This document shows positions 35,676 to 43,438 of a stretch of DNA of 43,438 bases, one piece after another. Source of the stretch: Ignavibacteria bacterium (lineage in GTDB: Bacteria > Bacteroidota > Ignavibacteria > Kapaibacteriales > UBA4661); NCBI GenBank assembly GCA_014654705.1, contig JACVZY010000058.1, positions 1 to 43,438 on the forward strand, written 5' to 3'. The number at the start of each line of letters is the position of its first letter. The first letter of the stretch is position 1. Made by a program: the position numbers and the translations under genes. The notes beneath the pieces are model-generated. The model worked only from the letters and a program-made list of their open reading frames with translations. It was not told where the DNA came from and ran no database searches.

Positions 35676-36639
35676 GTTTCTCCAACTCTTTCCACATCAG
35701 CGCCGATGCGCCCAGCACGGCAGCATTTTTGTCCATGAGTTCGGAGAGAAGCAAGCGTGTTTTGCCTTGAAAGATATTTAGCGTGGTTTCTTCCATCGCA
35801 CGGCGTGTGGGGTTCAGTATCAAATCTCCCGCATTTGCCAGTCCGCCAAAAAGAATCACGGCTTCGGGACTGAAACACGCAATTACATTCGCCAGCGCTT
35901 TGCCAAGAGTAGCGCCCGTGAGTTCAAATGCCGTTTGTGCCAGTGAGTCGCCTGCTTGTGCTGCCGAGCTGATAGCTGCTGCGGTCATAGCATTAAAACT
36001 TACATCGCGCAACCCACTACTTTCGGTGCGCTCGGCAAAAAGTTCGACCATCGTGCGGCGTATTCCGCTTGCCGACGAATACGTTTCCAAGCACCCGCGC
36101 CGCCCGCAGCCGCACATTCTGCCGTTTTCTTTCACAATCGTGTGCCCCAGTTCTCCTGCGAAACCGTCCGAACCATAGAGTACATCGCCATTGACCACAA
36201 TCCCACTACCTAAACCCGTTCCCAGCGTGACGACAAGAAAATGTTTCATCCCACGCGCTGCGCCGAAAAGCATTTCGCCGAGTGCCGCAGCGTTGGCATC
36301 GTTGGTGAGCGCAACGGGAACGCCAAAACGCTCGTGGACAAGCTGACGCATATAGACGATATCACCCCAATTCAAATTTGCTGCTTGCTCAATCGTTCCG
36401 GAGTAATAATTTCCATTCGGCGCACCAATGCCGATGCCTTTCATTTCGCACGTTGCCGAAACGGTTGAGTAGAGCGACTCAATCGAATCGTAGAGACGCG
36501 GTAAGTAATACTCAACCGGCTCGGAGGCACGAGTCTGAAGGAATGTTTCGGCAAGACAAACGCCTTGCGCATCTACTACTCCCAGAACAGTATTTGTGCC
36601 GCCAATATCAATTCCAAGAGTAACTGCTTGCAGTGCCAT
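35662..36639 (-). CDS. ROK-family sugar kinase
   Basis: This 325-residue protein has the ATP phosphate loop LGIDIGGTNTVLG (residues 8-20), the catalytic base D114 in TNDANAAALGE, a second phosphate loop LGTGLGSGIVVNG (139-151), the sugar contacts E163 and H166 in AGELGHTIV, and a structural zinc site CGCGRRGCLE (C176, C178, C183). There is no N-terminal helix-turn-helix, so it is an enzyme and not a ROK repressor. Likely substrates are GlcNAc, mannose or glucose; in this setting GlcNAc or mannose released from glycans is most plausible. The frame is open far upstream, but the ATG at 36639 gives the standard N-terminus. It heads an apparent operon with the sensor kinase and regulator and is divergent from GH92. 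Confidence 0.92.
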   Translation of the reverse strand: MALQAVTLGIDIGGTNTVLGVVDAQGVCLAETFLQTRASEPVEYYLPRLYDSIESLYSTVSATCEMKGIGIGAPNGNYYSGTIEQAANLNWGDIVYMRQLVHERFGVPVALTNDANAAALGEMLFGAARGMKHFLVVTLGTGLGSGIVVNGDVLYGSDGFAGELGHTIVKENGRMCGCGRRGCLETYSSASGIRRTMVELFAERTESSGLRDVSFNAMTAAAISSAAQAGDSLAQTAFELTGATLGKALANVIACFSPEAVILFGGLANAGDLILNPTRRAMEETTLNIFQGKTRLLLSELMDKNAAVLGASALMWKELEKLGTL

Positions 36640-36969
36640 AAGGACAAGAATGGAGTGAAAAAGATGAGTGCTGTGCGATGAATCGTTTCGTAAAAATAAG
36701 AACATTCCACTCGCAGAACCATATATTTGCAAAAGGAAAAGCACAAGGAAAATAAGAGGAAAAATACCGATTGCCAAACGTAACGCCGTCAAACAAGGCT
36801 TACTCCATTCGCACGGAATAATACTGGCAATCGCCTTGTAATGGAGATAAACAAATCTTCTGGTATTTTCAGGCGAAAATGTTTGTGTTTGTGTTCTGTT
36901 GGCTGTGAAATGTCCATCATTCTTGAAACCATAGAAAAATATTTCCTCATCTCTGAAACAACAACTTCC
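36640..36969. promoter_or_regulatory. Divergent intergenic region between ROK kinase and GH92 genes
   Basis: This 330-bp stretch must hold promoters for both directions. On the plus strand TATATTTG at 36722-36729 fits the TAnnTTTG -7 consensus, but no clear -33 TTTG is at the right distance. No hairpin, riboswitch or convincing inverted repeat was seen. Confidence 0.35.
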
Positions 36970-39900
36970 ATGACCACCCATACCTTTCTTTGCAATATCT
37001 TTGCGTTTCTTGCTCTCTTCAGCTATGAAGCTGCATATAGCCAGAACGTTCAGAAAAAAACATTGCCCAAAACGACACAAGAAGCCGCCACGAAATACAC
37101 GAGTTTCGTTAATCCCTTTGTCGGCACTGATGCGCACGGACACACCTATCCGGGAGCGGTAGTCCCGTTCGGGATGATACAACCCAGCCCCGACACGCGC
37201 TTGACGGGATGGGACGGTTGCTCCGGGTATCACTATTCGGATTCTATTGTGCATGGTTTTTCTCACACGCATTTGAGCGGTGTGGGCGTGTCGGAGTATG
37301 GCGACGTTTTGATGATGCCGACGGTGGGCGCGGTGTCGTGGAAGGGAATTGAAGACAGTGCAAGCAGAAAGGGCTACGCTTCACGTTTTCATCACGCAAA
37401 AGAGCAAGCGCGTCCAGGTTATTATGCCGTGCAGTTGGAGGATGATAATATTTTTGCCGAACTCACCGCCACAAACCGCGTCGGTGTTCACCGCTACACG
37501 TTTCCGGCAAGCCGGGAAGCAAACATCATTCTGGATTTGATGCACCGCGATAAAGTCTTGGAATCTACTCTGCGCGTCGTCGGAAAAAATCGTATCGAGG
37601 GCTATCGCCGCTCCGATGCGTGGGCGCGTGACCAGCGTGTCTATTTCGTCGCAGAGTTTTCCAAGCCATTCGCGTCGTTTGGCATTGCCACAAACGATAC
37701 GCTCCGTAGCAAAACCGACAGCGCAAGCGGCACAAATCTAAAAGCCTTCGTGCGCTTTACGACGAAAAAAGGCGAACAAATTCTCGTCAAAGTTGCTATC
37801 TCTGCTGTGAGTTTGGACGGCGCACGAAAAAATTTGCAAGCCGAAGTAAGTCACTGGAATTTTGACAAAGTGCGCCAAGATGCCGATGCTGCGTGGGAAA
37901 AAGAATTGTCGGCAATTCAAGTGAGCAATGCGGGTACGGGCGGCGGCACGACCGAACAACTCCAAACATTCTACACGGCGCTCTACCACACTATGAACGC
38001 ACCCAACGTGTTTATGGATGTGGACGGGCAGTATCTCGGCTTGGACAAAAAAATTCACACGGCAAAAGACTACACGCACCACACAATTTTTTCGCTCTGG
38101 GATACCTTTCGCGCTGCGCATCCGCTCTATACCATCATCCAGCCCAAGCGCACACGGGACTTTATCAAAACGTTGTTGGCAGATTACGAAGACGGCGGGC
38201 GGCTTCCGGTCTGGGAATTGGCGGGCAACGAAACGGATTGTATGATTGGCTATCATTCGGTGTCGGTGATTGCCGATGCTGCTGCCAAAGGCATTACCGA
38301 TTTTGACAAAGAACTGGCGCTCAAAGCCATGAAGAACAGCGCCGAACTGAATCACTTCGGTCTGGAGGCGTACAAAAAGCAAGGCTTTATCGGCATCGAA
38401 GATGAACACGAATCCGTCTCGAAGACGCTGGAATATGCCTACGACGATTGGTGTATCGCGCAAATGGCGAAAGCACTCGGCAAAGCTGACGATTACGCAA
38501 CCTATATGCGGCGGGCGCAATACTACAAAAACCTCTTTGACCCCGAAACAGGCTTCATGCGTGCTCGCAAGAATGGCGGTTGGTTCACGCCCTTCGACCC
38601 ACGCGAAGTAAATTTTCATTATACCGAAGGCAATAGCTGGCATTATAGTTTTTTTGCGCTGCAAGACATCAAGGGTCTGATACGGCTTCTGGGCGGCATT
38701 GAACGCTTCGATGCAAAAATTGATGCCCTTTTCAACGCTAATCCGCAAACAACCGGACGCGAACAAGCCGATGTGACGGGACTCATCGGGCAGTATGCGC
38801 AAGGTAACGAACCGAGTCATCATGCGGCTTATCTTTACAATTATGCAGGCAAACCGTGGAAAACGCAAGCGATGGTGCGCCGCATTCTCGACAGCCTTTT
38901 CACGCCGAAGCCCGACGGACTTTCCGGCAATGACGATTGCGGGCAGATGTCGGCGTGGTACGTTTTGAGCAGTTTGGGTTTGTACGCCGTTACGCCCGGT
39001 TCGCCCGTGTATGCTATCGGTTCGCCGCTTTTCTCGGAAGCGCGTTTGAAACTTGAGAATGGAAAAACGTTTGTCGTGAAGGCAAATAACAACTCCAAAA
39101 GCAATGTCTATATCCAGTCTGCCACATTGAACGGCAAGCCATACACGAAATCGTTTCTCACGCACGCGGATATTGTTGCAGGCGGAGAACTCGTCTTCAC
39201 AATGGGCGCTGTGCCAAATACGGCTTGGGCTTCGGGCGAGAATGACAATGCCGCATCAAGCATCAGCGATGTGCCATTTGTTTCCGTGCCGATTATCGAA
39301 TCAACCAATCATTCGTTCAAAGTTTCAATGGAAGTGCGGATGAAGAATGCTGATGATGGGCAAGGCACGAAAATTTTCTACACGACCAATGGTTCTGAGC
39401 CAAACACAAGTACGCCGCTTTCCTCAACAGCTTCTACGAAACTTTACACAAAGCCGTTCCTCGTGACCACGACCTGCACCGTGAAAGCGTTTGCGGTCAA
39501 TGCGCAAGGCGAAAAAAGTTTTACTGCTACGGCGCAGTATTTTCATGTTGCTAATAGTTGGAACGTCCAGCTGCTTTCGGAATACGTGCCGCAGTATGCA
39601 GCCGGAGGCGCAGGCGCATTAGTGGACGGCTTACGTGGTGGGCGAGATTTCCGCACGGGAGCGTGGCAGGGATACCGAGGCAAGGACTTCGAGGCAATCG
39701 TGGATATGGGAACGCTGCAAACAATTACCAAACTCGGCGCGGGTTTTTTGCAAGATGTTCGCCCGTGGATTTTTATGCCGAAAAGTGTCGAATTTGCCGT
39801 GTCGGTGGATGGAATAACATTCACGAAAGTGGCAACCATTCAGAACACTGTTTCAGATACCGATTATACCGTCGTCACCAAAGATTTCGTGCAAACTATT

Positions 39901-40020
39901 CCCGCACAAAAAGCACGCTACGTGAAAGTGTTTGCCCGCAACTACGGCGCTTTACCACGCTGGCACGAAGGCTTTGGCGGTGAGGCGTACATTTTTGTGG
40001 ATGAGATTTTGATACAATAG
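36970..40020 (+). CDS. Alpha-mannosidase, glycoside hydrolase family 92, with C-terminal carbohydrate-binding domains
   Basis: This 1016-residue protein has a signal peptide at 1-24. It shows the GH92 N-terminal domain (FVNPFVGTDAHGHTYPGA, PFGMIQPSPDT, GFSHTHLSGVG) and catalytic (alpha/alpha)6 barrel (about 310-750), with putative acid E421 in ELAGNETDCMIGYHS, the YTEGNSWHYSF and GNEPSHHAAYLYNY motifs, and putative base D655/D656 in GNDDCGQMSAWY. GH92 enzymes are calcium-dependent inverting alpha-mannosidases. Beyond residue 800 lie a chitobiase C-terminal-like domain (IFYTTNGSEPNTS) and an F5/8 type C (CBM32-like) domain (WQGYRGKDFEAIVDMG, VEFAVSVDG, WHEGFGGEAYIFVDEI). The frame is open upstream to 36841, but the ATG at 36970 directly precedes the signal peptide. 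It heads the plus-strand operon. Confidence 0.95.
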   Translation: MTTHTFLCNIFAFLALFSYEAAYSQNVQKKTLPKTTQEAATKYTSFVNPFVGTDAHGHTYPGAVVPFGMIQPSPDTRLTGWDGCSGYHYSDSIVHGFSHTHLSGVGVSEYGDVLMMPTVGAVSWKGIEDSASRKGYASRFHHAKEQARPGYYAVQLEDDNIFAELTATNRVGVHRYTFPASREANIILDLMHRDKVLESTLRVVGKNRIEGYRRSDAWARDQRVYFVAEFSKPFASFGIATNDTLRSKTDSASGTNLKAFVRFTTKKGEQILVKVAISAVSLDGARKNLQAEVSHWNFDKVRQDADAAWEKELSAIQVSNAGTGGGTTEQLQTFYTALYHTMNAPNVFMDVDGQYLGLDKKIHTAKDYTHHTIFSLWDTFRAAHPLYTIIQPKRTRDFIKTLLADYEDGGRLPVWELAGNETDCMIGYHSVSVIADAAAKGITDFDKELALKAMKNSAELNHFGLEAYKKQGFIGIEDEHESVSKTLEYAYDDWCIAQMAKALGKADDYATYMRRAQYYKNLFDPETGFMRARKNGGWFTPFDPREVNFHYTEGNSWHYSFFALQDIKGLIRLLGGIERFDAKIDALFNANPQTTGREQADVTGLIGQYAQGNEPSHHAAYLYNYAGKPWKTQAMVRRILDSLFTPKPDGLSGNDDCGQMSAWYVLSSLGLYAVTPGSPVYAIGSPLFSEARLKLENGKTFVVKANNNSKSNVYIQSATLNGKPYTKSFLTHADIVAGGELVFTMGAVPNTAWASGENDNAASSISDVPFVSVPIIESTNHSFKVSMEVRMKNADDGQGTKIFYTTNGSEPNTSTPLSSTASTKLYTKPFLVTTTCTVKAFAVNAQGEKSFTATAQYFHVANSWNVQLLSEYVPQYAAGGAGALVDGLRGGRDFRTGAWQGYRGKDFEAIVDMGTLQTITKLGAGFLQDVRPWIFMPKSVEFAVSVDGITFTKVATIQNTVSDTDYTVVTKDFVQTIPAQKARYVKVFARNYGALPRWHEGFGGEAYIFVDEILIQ

Positions 40021-40080
40021 AACGAGGCGCAAAAGGTCGGAGCTAAAAAACGTTGATCCATTATTTTTTGAATATCCTCC

Positions 40081-40764
40081 ATGAAAACAACAACGAGTAT
40101 TCTTTTTGCAATCTTGCTTTGCTTTTTCATTCCTGTTTCTATGACAAGCCAATCCCCCCAGCGCGTCATTTTCTTTGGTGATTCCATTACCGAACTTGGT
40201 GTGAAGCCCGATGACTACATCGTAAAAATAAAAGAACGTCTTGAAAAAGACGGTAAAAGCAATCAGTATGAACTTATGGGAGCAGGCGTGAGCGGCAACA
40301 AAATTTACGATTTGTTTTTGCGGATGGAGGACGACGTTCTTCGCAAAAATCCTGCAATCGTCGTTCTGTATATCGGTGTGAATGATGTGTGGCATAAATC
40401 GCTCACCGGCACAGGAACAGATGCCGATAAGTTTGAAAAATTTTACAGCGCGATTCTTAAAAAACTTCAGGAAAAAAATATCAAACCGATTGTCTGTACA
40501 CCGGCGGTGATTGGTGAAAAAAATGATTGCTCGAACCAGCAAGACGGCGACCTGAACAAGTATTCGCAGATTATCCGAACGCTTGCTGCCGCGTATCATG
40601 CTCCGCTGTGCGATTTGCGAAATGCATTCACCGAGTACAGCCTGAAAAATAATCCGACGAATAAAGAGTCGGGCATACTCACGACCGACAGAGTACATCT
40701 GAACGAAAAAGGAAATCAGCTTGTCGCCGATATGCTGCTGCCGCTTCTGGTTGGTAGTCGGTAA
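40081..40764 (+). CDS. Secreted SGNH/GDSL hydrolase
   Basis: This 227-residue protein has a signal peptide at 1-23, followed by the four SGNH blocks: FFGDSITELG (nucleophile S35), GAGVSGN (Gly, near 68-73), YIGVNDVW (N101) and TDRVHLNEKG (D203, H206). Family members are acyl esterases or lipases. In glycan loci they usually remove O-acetyl groups from sugars, so a deacetylase that unmasks the glycan is the likely role. It lies 60 bp after GH92 and 55 bp before the GH123-like gene, on the same strand. The exact substrate cannot be told from sequence. Confidence 0.9.
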   Translation: MKTTTSILFAILLCFFIPVSMTSQSPQRVIFFGDSITELGVKPDDYIVKIKERLEKDGKSNQYELMGAGVSGNKIYDLFLRMEDDVLRKNPAIVVLYIGVNDVWHKSLTGTGTDADKFEKFYSAILKKLQEKNIKPIVCTPAVIGEKNDCSNQQDGDLNKYSQIIRTLAAAYHAPLCDLRNAFTEYSLKNNPTNKESGILTTDRVHLNEKGNQLVADMLLPLLVGSR

Positions 40765-40819
40765 GAAGTCTTTCAAGAAATTACAGTGTTATCACCAACG
40801 TTCCCAATCTGCTTGAATT

Positions 40820-42547
40820 ATGCACTACCTTTCCCGTTTTCCTCTCTATCGTGCGATTGTTATGCTGCTGGCTGCTGCTGTACTTGCATGCAGTCAGTAT
40901 GTATCTGTTTTGGCGATGCCGCTGGATACACAACCAACATTCGTTTTTGTTGACCCTCTGGAAAAAGTTTTGCCTGACCGCAGTTATTTCCCTGACACTC
41001 CGGCAGAAATGCACGTGTGCAAGGGCGAACACGCCGGCTTTCAGTTTGTGCTTTTGCATGACAAAGACATGAGCGCTTGCACGGTACGCGTAGAAATCAA
41101 GGATGCAAAAGGCACGACTGCTGCCTTCCAAACGCAAACGGGCTTTGTGGGTTATGTTCACGTCGGGCGCTCGGTTCCCGTGCGCGGCTACGACCAACTT
41201 TTTTCGCCATCAGGATATTATCCCGATCCGATTATGGAACTCCCTACACGCGACGTACCTGCTCGCACACCGCAACCCATCTGGCTCACCGTTCCTATTC
41301 CGGCAAACACGGCAGCAGGAACATACACGGGACAAATAACCGTATCGGGGAACACCGACGGCAAACCATTCTCGCGGTCAAAATCGTTTACGATGGTGGT
41401 GCATCCCGTCACGCTCGGCGCACAAAAACTGTGGGTAACGAACTGGTCGTTTTTTGGAGAAGGGCAGGTATCACTTTTGAATGGTGGCAAAAAGGTAGAA
41501 CCCTACTCCAAAGCGTATTGGGAAACCATGCGCCTGAGCGCCCGAGCAATGAAAATGTTTCGTCAGAATGTCGTACTCGTTAGCCCTTTGCACCTGATGG
41601 ATTTTTCGCTGAAAAATGACACGTACACATTTGACTTTGCCAAGTTCGACACGATGGCAACAATTTTTATGGACGAAGGTGCGATTGGTCGGCTTGAGGG
41701 CGGGCATATCGGTGGGCGAGTGGGTACATGGGAAACGCCGTTTGTGGTGGGTGTTCCCGAAAAGAAAGACGGCAAGATTATCTTTACGAACAAACCCATT
41801 GATGATGCCTCTGCGCAAAAATTCTACCGTCAGTATTTTCCGGCATTGGTGGCGCACTTGAAAGCGAAAAAATTGCTCAGTGCCTATATGCAGCATCTTG
41901 CCGATGAGCCGATACCATCGAATACGACTTCGTATATTGCGATTGCAAAATTTGTCAAAAGCATTGCGCCGGAACTCCGCATTATCGAAGCCTGCCACTC
42001 GAAAGATGTTGGCGAGACGATAGACGTATGGGTTCCGCAGTTAAATTTTTTTCACGAAGACTCCACGTTTTACCAAGAGCAACGCAAAAAAGTGGGGAAA
42101 GAAGTGTGGTTTTATACGTGCCTTGCGCCTCAAGGAAACTACGCGAATCGGTTTATTGAGCAGCCACTTATCAAAGCACGATTGCTGCACTGGATAAATT
42201 ACCGTTTTGGTGCAGTGGGCTATTTGCACTGGGGCTGGAATGCGTGGAGCGAGAATCCATTTGGCGAAACAAGTGGCGTTATTCCAGAGTTGGGTAATTT
42301 TATGCCTGCGGGCGATGCGTGGATAGTCTATCCGGCTCCGGGAAAAATTTGGAGTTCTATTCGCATGGAAGCAATGCGCGACGGCATTGTGGATTATGAG
42401 TTGCTGACAATGCTCACGAAAAAATTTCCCGACCGCGCACAAGAAATGGCACGGCAAGTGGTCTATCGGTTGGACTGGTACGACACCGACATTCAAACGT
42501 TTCGCGCAAAACGCAAGGAATTACTAGAGTTGCTTTCCGAACGTTGA
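40820..42547 (+). CDS. GH123-like (DUF4091) glycoside hydrolase
   Basis: This 575-residue protein has a signal peptide at about 1-32, an N-terminal beta-sandwich (40-200, CKGEHAGFQFVLLHDKD, IWLTVPIPANTAAGTYTG) and a TIM-barrel-like domain (205-530) with MQHLADEPIPSN, whose adjacent D362-E363 correspond to the acid pair used by GH123 enzymes for substrate-assisted hydrolysis of beta-GalNAc. The C-terminal LHWGWNAWSENPFG and MRDGIVDYELLTML segments are typical of the DUF4091/GH123 group. Known GH123 enzymes are beta-N-acetylgalactosaminidases, but many DUF4091 proteins are untested, so specificity is inferred. It is the last gene of the plus-strand operon. A beta-GalNAc activity would extend the locus beyond high-mannose glycans. 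Confidence 0.82.
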   Translation: MHYLSRFPLYRAIVMLLAAAVLACSQYVSVLAMPLDTQPTFVFVDPLEKVLPDRSYFPDTPAEMHVCKGEHAGFQFVLLHDKDMSACTVRVEIKDAKGTTAAFQTQTGFVGYVHVGRSVPVRGYDQLFSPSGYYPDPIMELPTRDVPARTPQPIWLTVPIPANTAAGTYTGQITVSGNTDGKPFSRSKSFTMVVHPVTLGAQKLWVTNWSFFGEGQVSLLNGGKKVEPYSKAYWETMRLSARAMKMFRQNVVLVSPLHLMDFSLKNDTYTFDFAKFDTMATIFMDEGAIGRLEGGHIGGRVGTWETPFVVGVPEKKDGKIIFTNKPIDDASAQKFYRQYFPALVAHLKAKKLLSAYMQHLADEPIPSNTTSYIAIAKFVKSIAPELRIIEACHSKDVGETIDVWVPQLNFFHEDSTFYQEQRKKVGKEVWFYTCLAPQGNYANRFIEQPLIKARLLHWINYRFGAVGYLHWGWNAWSENPFGETSGVIPELGNFMPAGDAWIVYPAPGKIWSSIRMEAMRDGIVDYELLTMLTKKFPDRAQEMARQVVYRLDWYDTDIQTFRAKRKELLELLSER

Positions 42548-42586
42548 GCCTCTTTGTGACTGTCCACTTCCTAGCGGGTTGTTGAG

Positions 42587-42868
42587 TTGACACAGACACA
42601 TTTTCTTTCATCAATAGCTGAGATAACACTTAAGTCTTTGACGGAAAAAGGTTTGCCGAAAGAAAAAGCAATTCAGGAAGTTCCATTTTACGGCAGACCG
42701 TTCAAAGAAGATTGCGCGTACAAGAGCCTTGTGAAACACGGCAAAATTGCTCTCTTCAAAGACTAAATAAACGGCTGCTTTTACAACGGACTCACGACGA
42801 TGCGAGCAAAAACAATACTGGCATTAGAACAAGTCGGCAGCATGATGATTTGGGAACTGGCATCGTAA
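42587..42868 (+). pseudogene. Short unrecognised reading frame with one internal stop, possible gene remnant
   Basis: From a TTG at 42587 the frame reads 59 codons (LTEKGLPKEKAIQEVPFYG, then FKEDCAYKSLVKHGKIALFK) to TAA at 42764-42766. The same frame then continues without interruption through MRAKTILALEQVGSMMIWEL to TAA at 42866-42868. Two protein-like stretches in one frame parted by a single stop suggest a decayed gene, though two tiny genes cannot be excluded. No family was recognised and there is no good ribosome-binding site. Confidence 0.3.
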
Positions 42869-43225
42869 AGACAGCACCTCGTGTTTGAAAGCGATTCAGG
42901 AGGTTGTAAGGAGGTTTTAGAATCTGAGAACTTCGGAAATTTCTGTAAAATTTTGTCAATTCCTTGTAAAGGTACACCGTTTGCGCCAATGTAATATAAA
43001 TGTAAAACGAGCGTCAATATATGTCTTTACATAGGAATGTATGGCGTTCTCAAATAACCGAATAATAAAAGAATATCGGTTATGTAAACTAATCCCCTTG
43101 CCGTCTCTGTTTGTATTCGGGTTGTATTCTTCTCTTTTTCATTATGTTTTCGGAGTGCCGATACTTCTTTTAAGCACTCACCGACCTTTGCGGAATATTC
43201 TGGAAACAATCGAAAAGGAGTAGCC
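42869..43225. other. AT-rich intergenic stretch without a supported gene
   Basis: Short open frames exist on both strands (for example 43041-43223 plus, 43027-43227 minus), but none has a recognisable family, a convincing start or a clear composition bias. Nothing else was identified here. Confidence 0.4.
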
Positions 43226-43261
43226 ATGTACCTTCATTATGCTTACTATCAGCGAATATAA
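43226..43261 (+). other. Possible 11-residue leader peptide with strong ribosome-binding site
   Basis: AAGGAG at 43215-43220 lies five bases before ATG at 43226, an unusually good Shine-Dalgarno for this window. The frame MYLHYAYYQRI has four Tyr in eleven residues and overlaps the next candidate frame (43239) by 23 bp. It may be a leader peptide or coincidence. Confidence 0.25.
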
Positions 43262-43367
43262 GGACTATTTTGTATGTGGAATGCGAGACCTGAACGCAGC
43301 GGAAATTCCTACAGATGTGAAGCTCATCGTGTTCAAAAACGGCATTGTAACTGCCGTTTTTGGGTAA
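43239..43367 (+). CDS. Putative 42-residue small protein
   Basis: The frame MLTISEYKDYFVCGMRDLNA continues to TAA at 43365-43367. It overlaps the 11-codon frame in another phase, so it could be translated by coupling to it. Its last codons form the terminator hairpin at 43335-43361, which is either a compact gene end or a sign that the frame is not real. No family was recognised. Confidence 0.3.
   Translation: MLTISEYKDYFVCGMRDLNAAEIPTDVKLIVFKNGIVTAVFG
43335..43361. terminator. Bidirectional intrinsic terminator
   Basis: Ten-base perfect stem AAAAACGGCA (43335-43344), seven-base loop, and exact complement (43352-43361), with the T run forming the end of the stem on either strand. It is the usual form of a two-way rho-independent terminator. 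Confidence 0.75.
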
Positions 43368-43438
43368 AAATCGGCAGTATTGATCAAAATAGCCCCCAAA
43401 ACGCCCAAAACCGTGTCAAATCGGTGTAAAGTGCTGTA

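Noticed and set aside
35675-37272. 536-residue version of the ROK protein beginning at 37272
   Set aside because: The extra 211 residues are not ROK-like, would run antisense through the GH92 start, and the standard N-terminus begins at the ATG at 36639.
37738-39165. 475-codon minus-strand frame
   Set aside because: Antisense to the GH92 catalytic domain; its length is a by-product of codon use in that gene.
1-43438. Window as a complete circular plasmid
   Set aside because: The left edge is inside the propeller gene and the right edge does not continue that frame or its repeat pattern.
1-43438. tRNA, rRNA or riboswitch genes
   Set aside because: No cloverleaf-like, ribosomal or known riboswitch core sequence was recognised by eye in the intergenic regions.

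Overview
The window looks like a fragment of a large plasmid or secondary replicon from a Bacteroidota/FCB-group bacterium. The lineage evidence is a SusC/SusD outer-membrane pair, a type IX secretion (T9SS) C-terminal sorting domain, LytTR/LytS signalling, a 7TMR-DISM kinase and few Shine-Dalgarno sites. The plasmid-type evidence is a Rep_3-family initiator with eight upstream iterons (about 10.5-11.8 kb) and a ParA/ParB pair (17.2-18.8 kb). The two ends do not join into one reading frame, so this is not a complete small circle. The genus cannot be named from the sequence alone.

Layout. (1) 1-9898, minus strand: the first 3299 codons of a giant secreted protein that runs off the left edge. 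It has a signal peptide, a DUF7948-like domain, a propeller of seven SBBP repeats, then a tandem series of modules, each an Ig-like Big_5 domain plus exactly seven FG-GAP/VCBS repeats. (2) 9.98-18.8 kb, replicon backbone with cargo: a solitary HicB-like antitoxin, a small set of direct repeats, rep, the iteron origin, a LytTR/LytS two-component pair, a Uma2-like nuclease, an FtsX/MacB-type permease and parAB. A perfect 25-bp palindrome lies inside parB. (3) 19.0-20.3 kb: a small T9SS cargo protein made almost only of an octapeptide repeat and a sorting domain, a 20-bp perfect hairpin, and a dead IS4-family transposase remnant. (4) 20.3-42.5 kb: a glycan-utilisation locus. The minus strand carries ROK kinase, 7TMR-DISM sensor kinase, REC-LuxR regulator, SusC, SusD, GH20 hexosaminidase, CutC, GH2 beta-mannosidase and N4-(GlcNAc)-Asn amidase. 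The plus strand, divergent, carries GH92 alpha-mannosidase, SGNH esterase and a GH123-like enzyme. (5) 42.55-43.44 kb: an AT-rich tail with decayed or tiny reading frames and one strong terminator.

How the genes fit together. GH92 (alpha-mannose), GH2 (core beta-mannose), GH20 (GlcNAc) and the asparaginase (GlcNAc-Asn bond) are the exo-acting steps by which lysosomes dismantle N-glycans, with no endo-glycosidase visible here. SusCD would import the glycan or glycopeptide and the ROK kinase would phosphorylate a released sugar. The kinase/LuxR pair, between ROK and susC, is the likely local regulator in place of the usual hybrid regulator or ECF sigma factor. Assigning the substrate as N-glycan is inference from gene content. 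Several palindromic repeats and a MITE-like element are scattered through the locus, one of them translated into the sensor kinase N-terminus.
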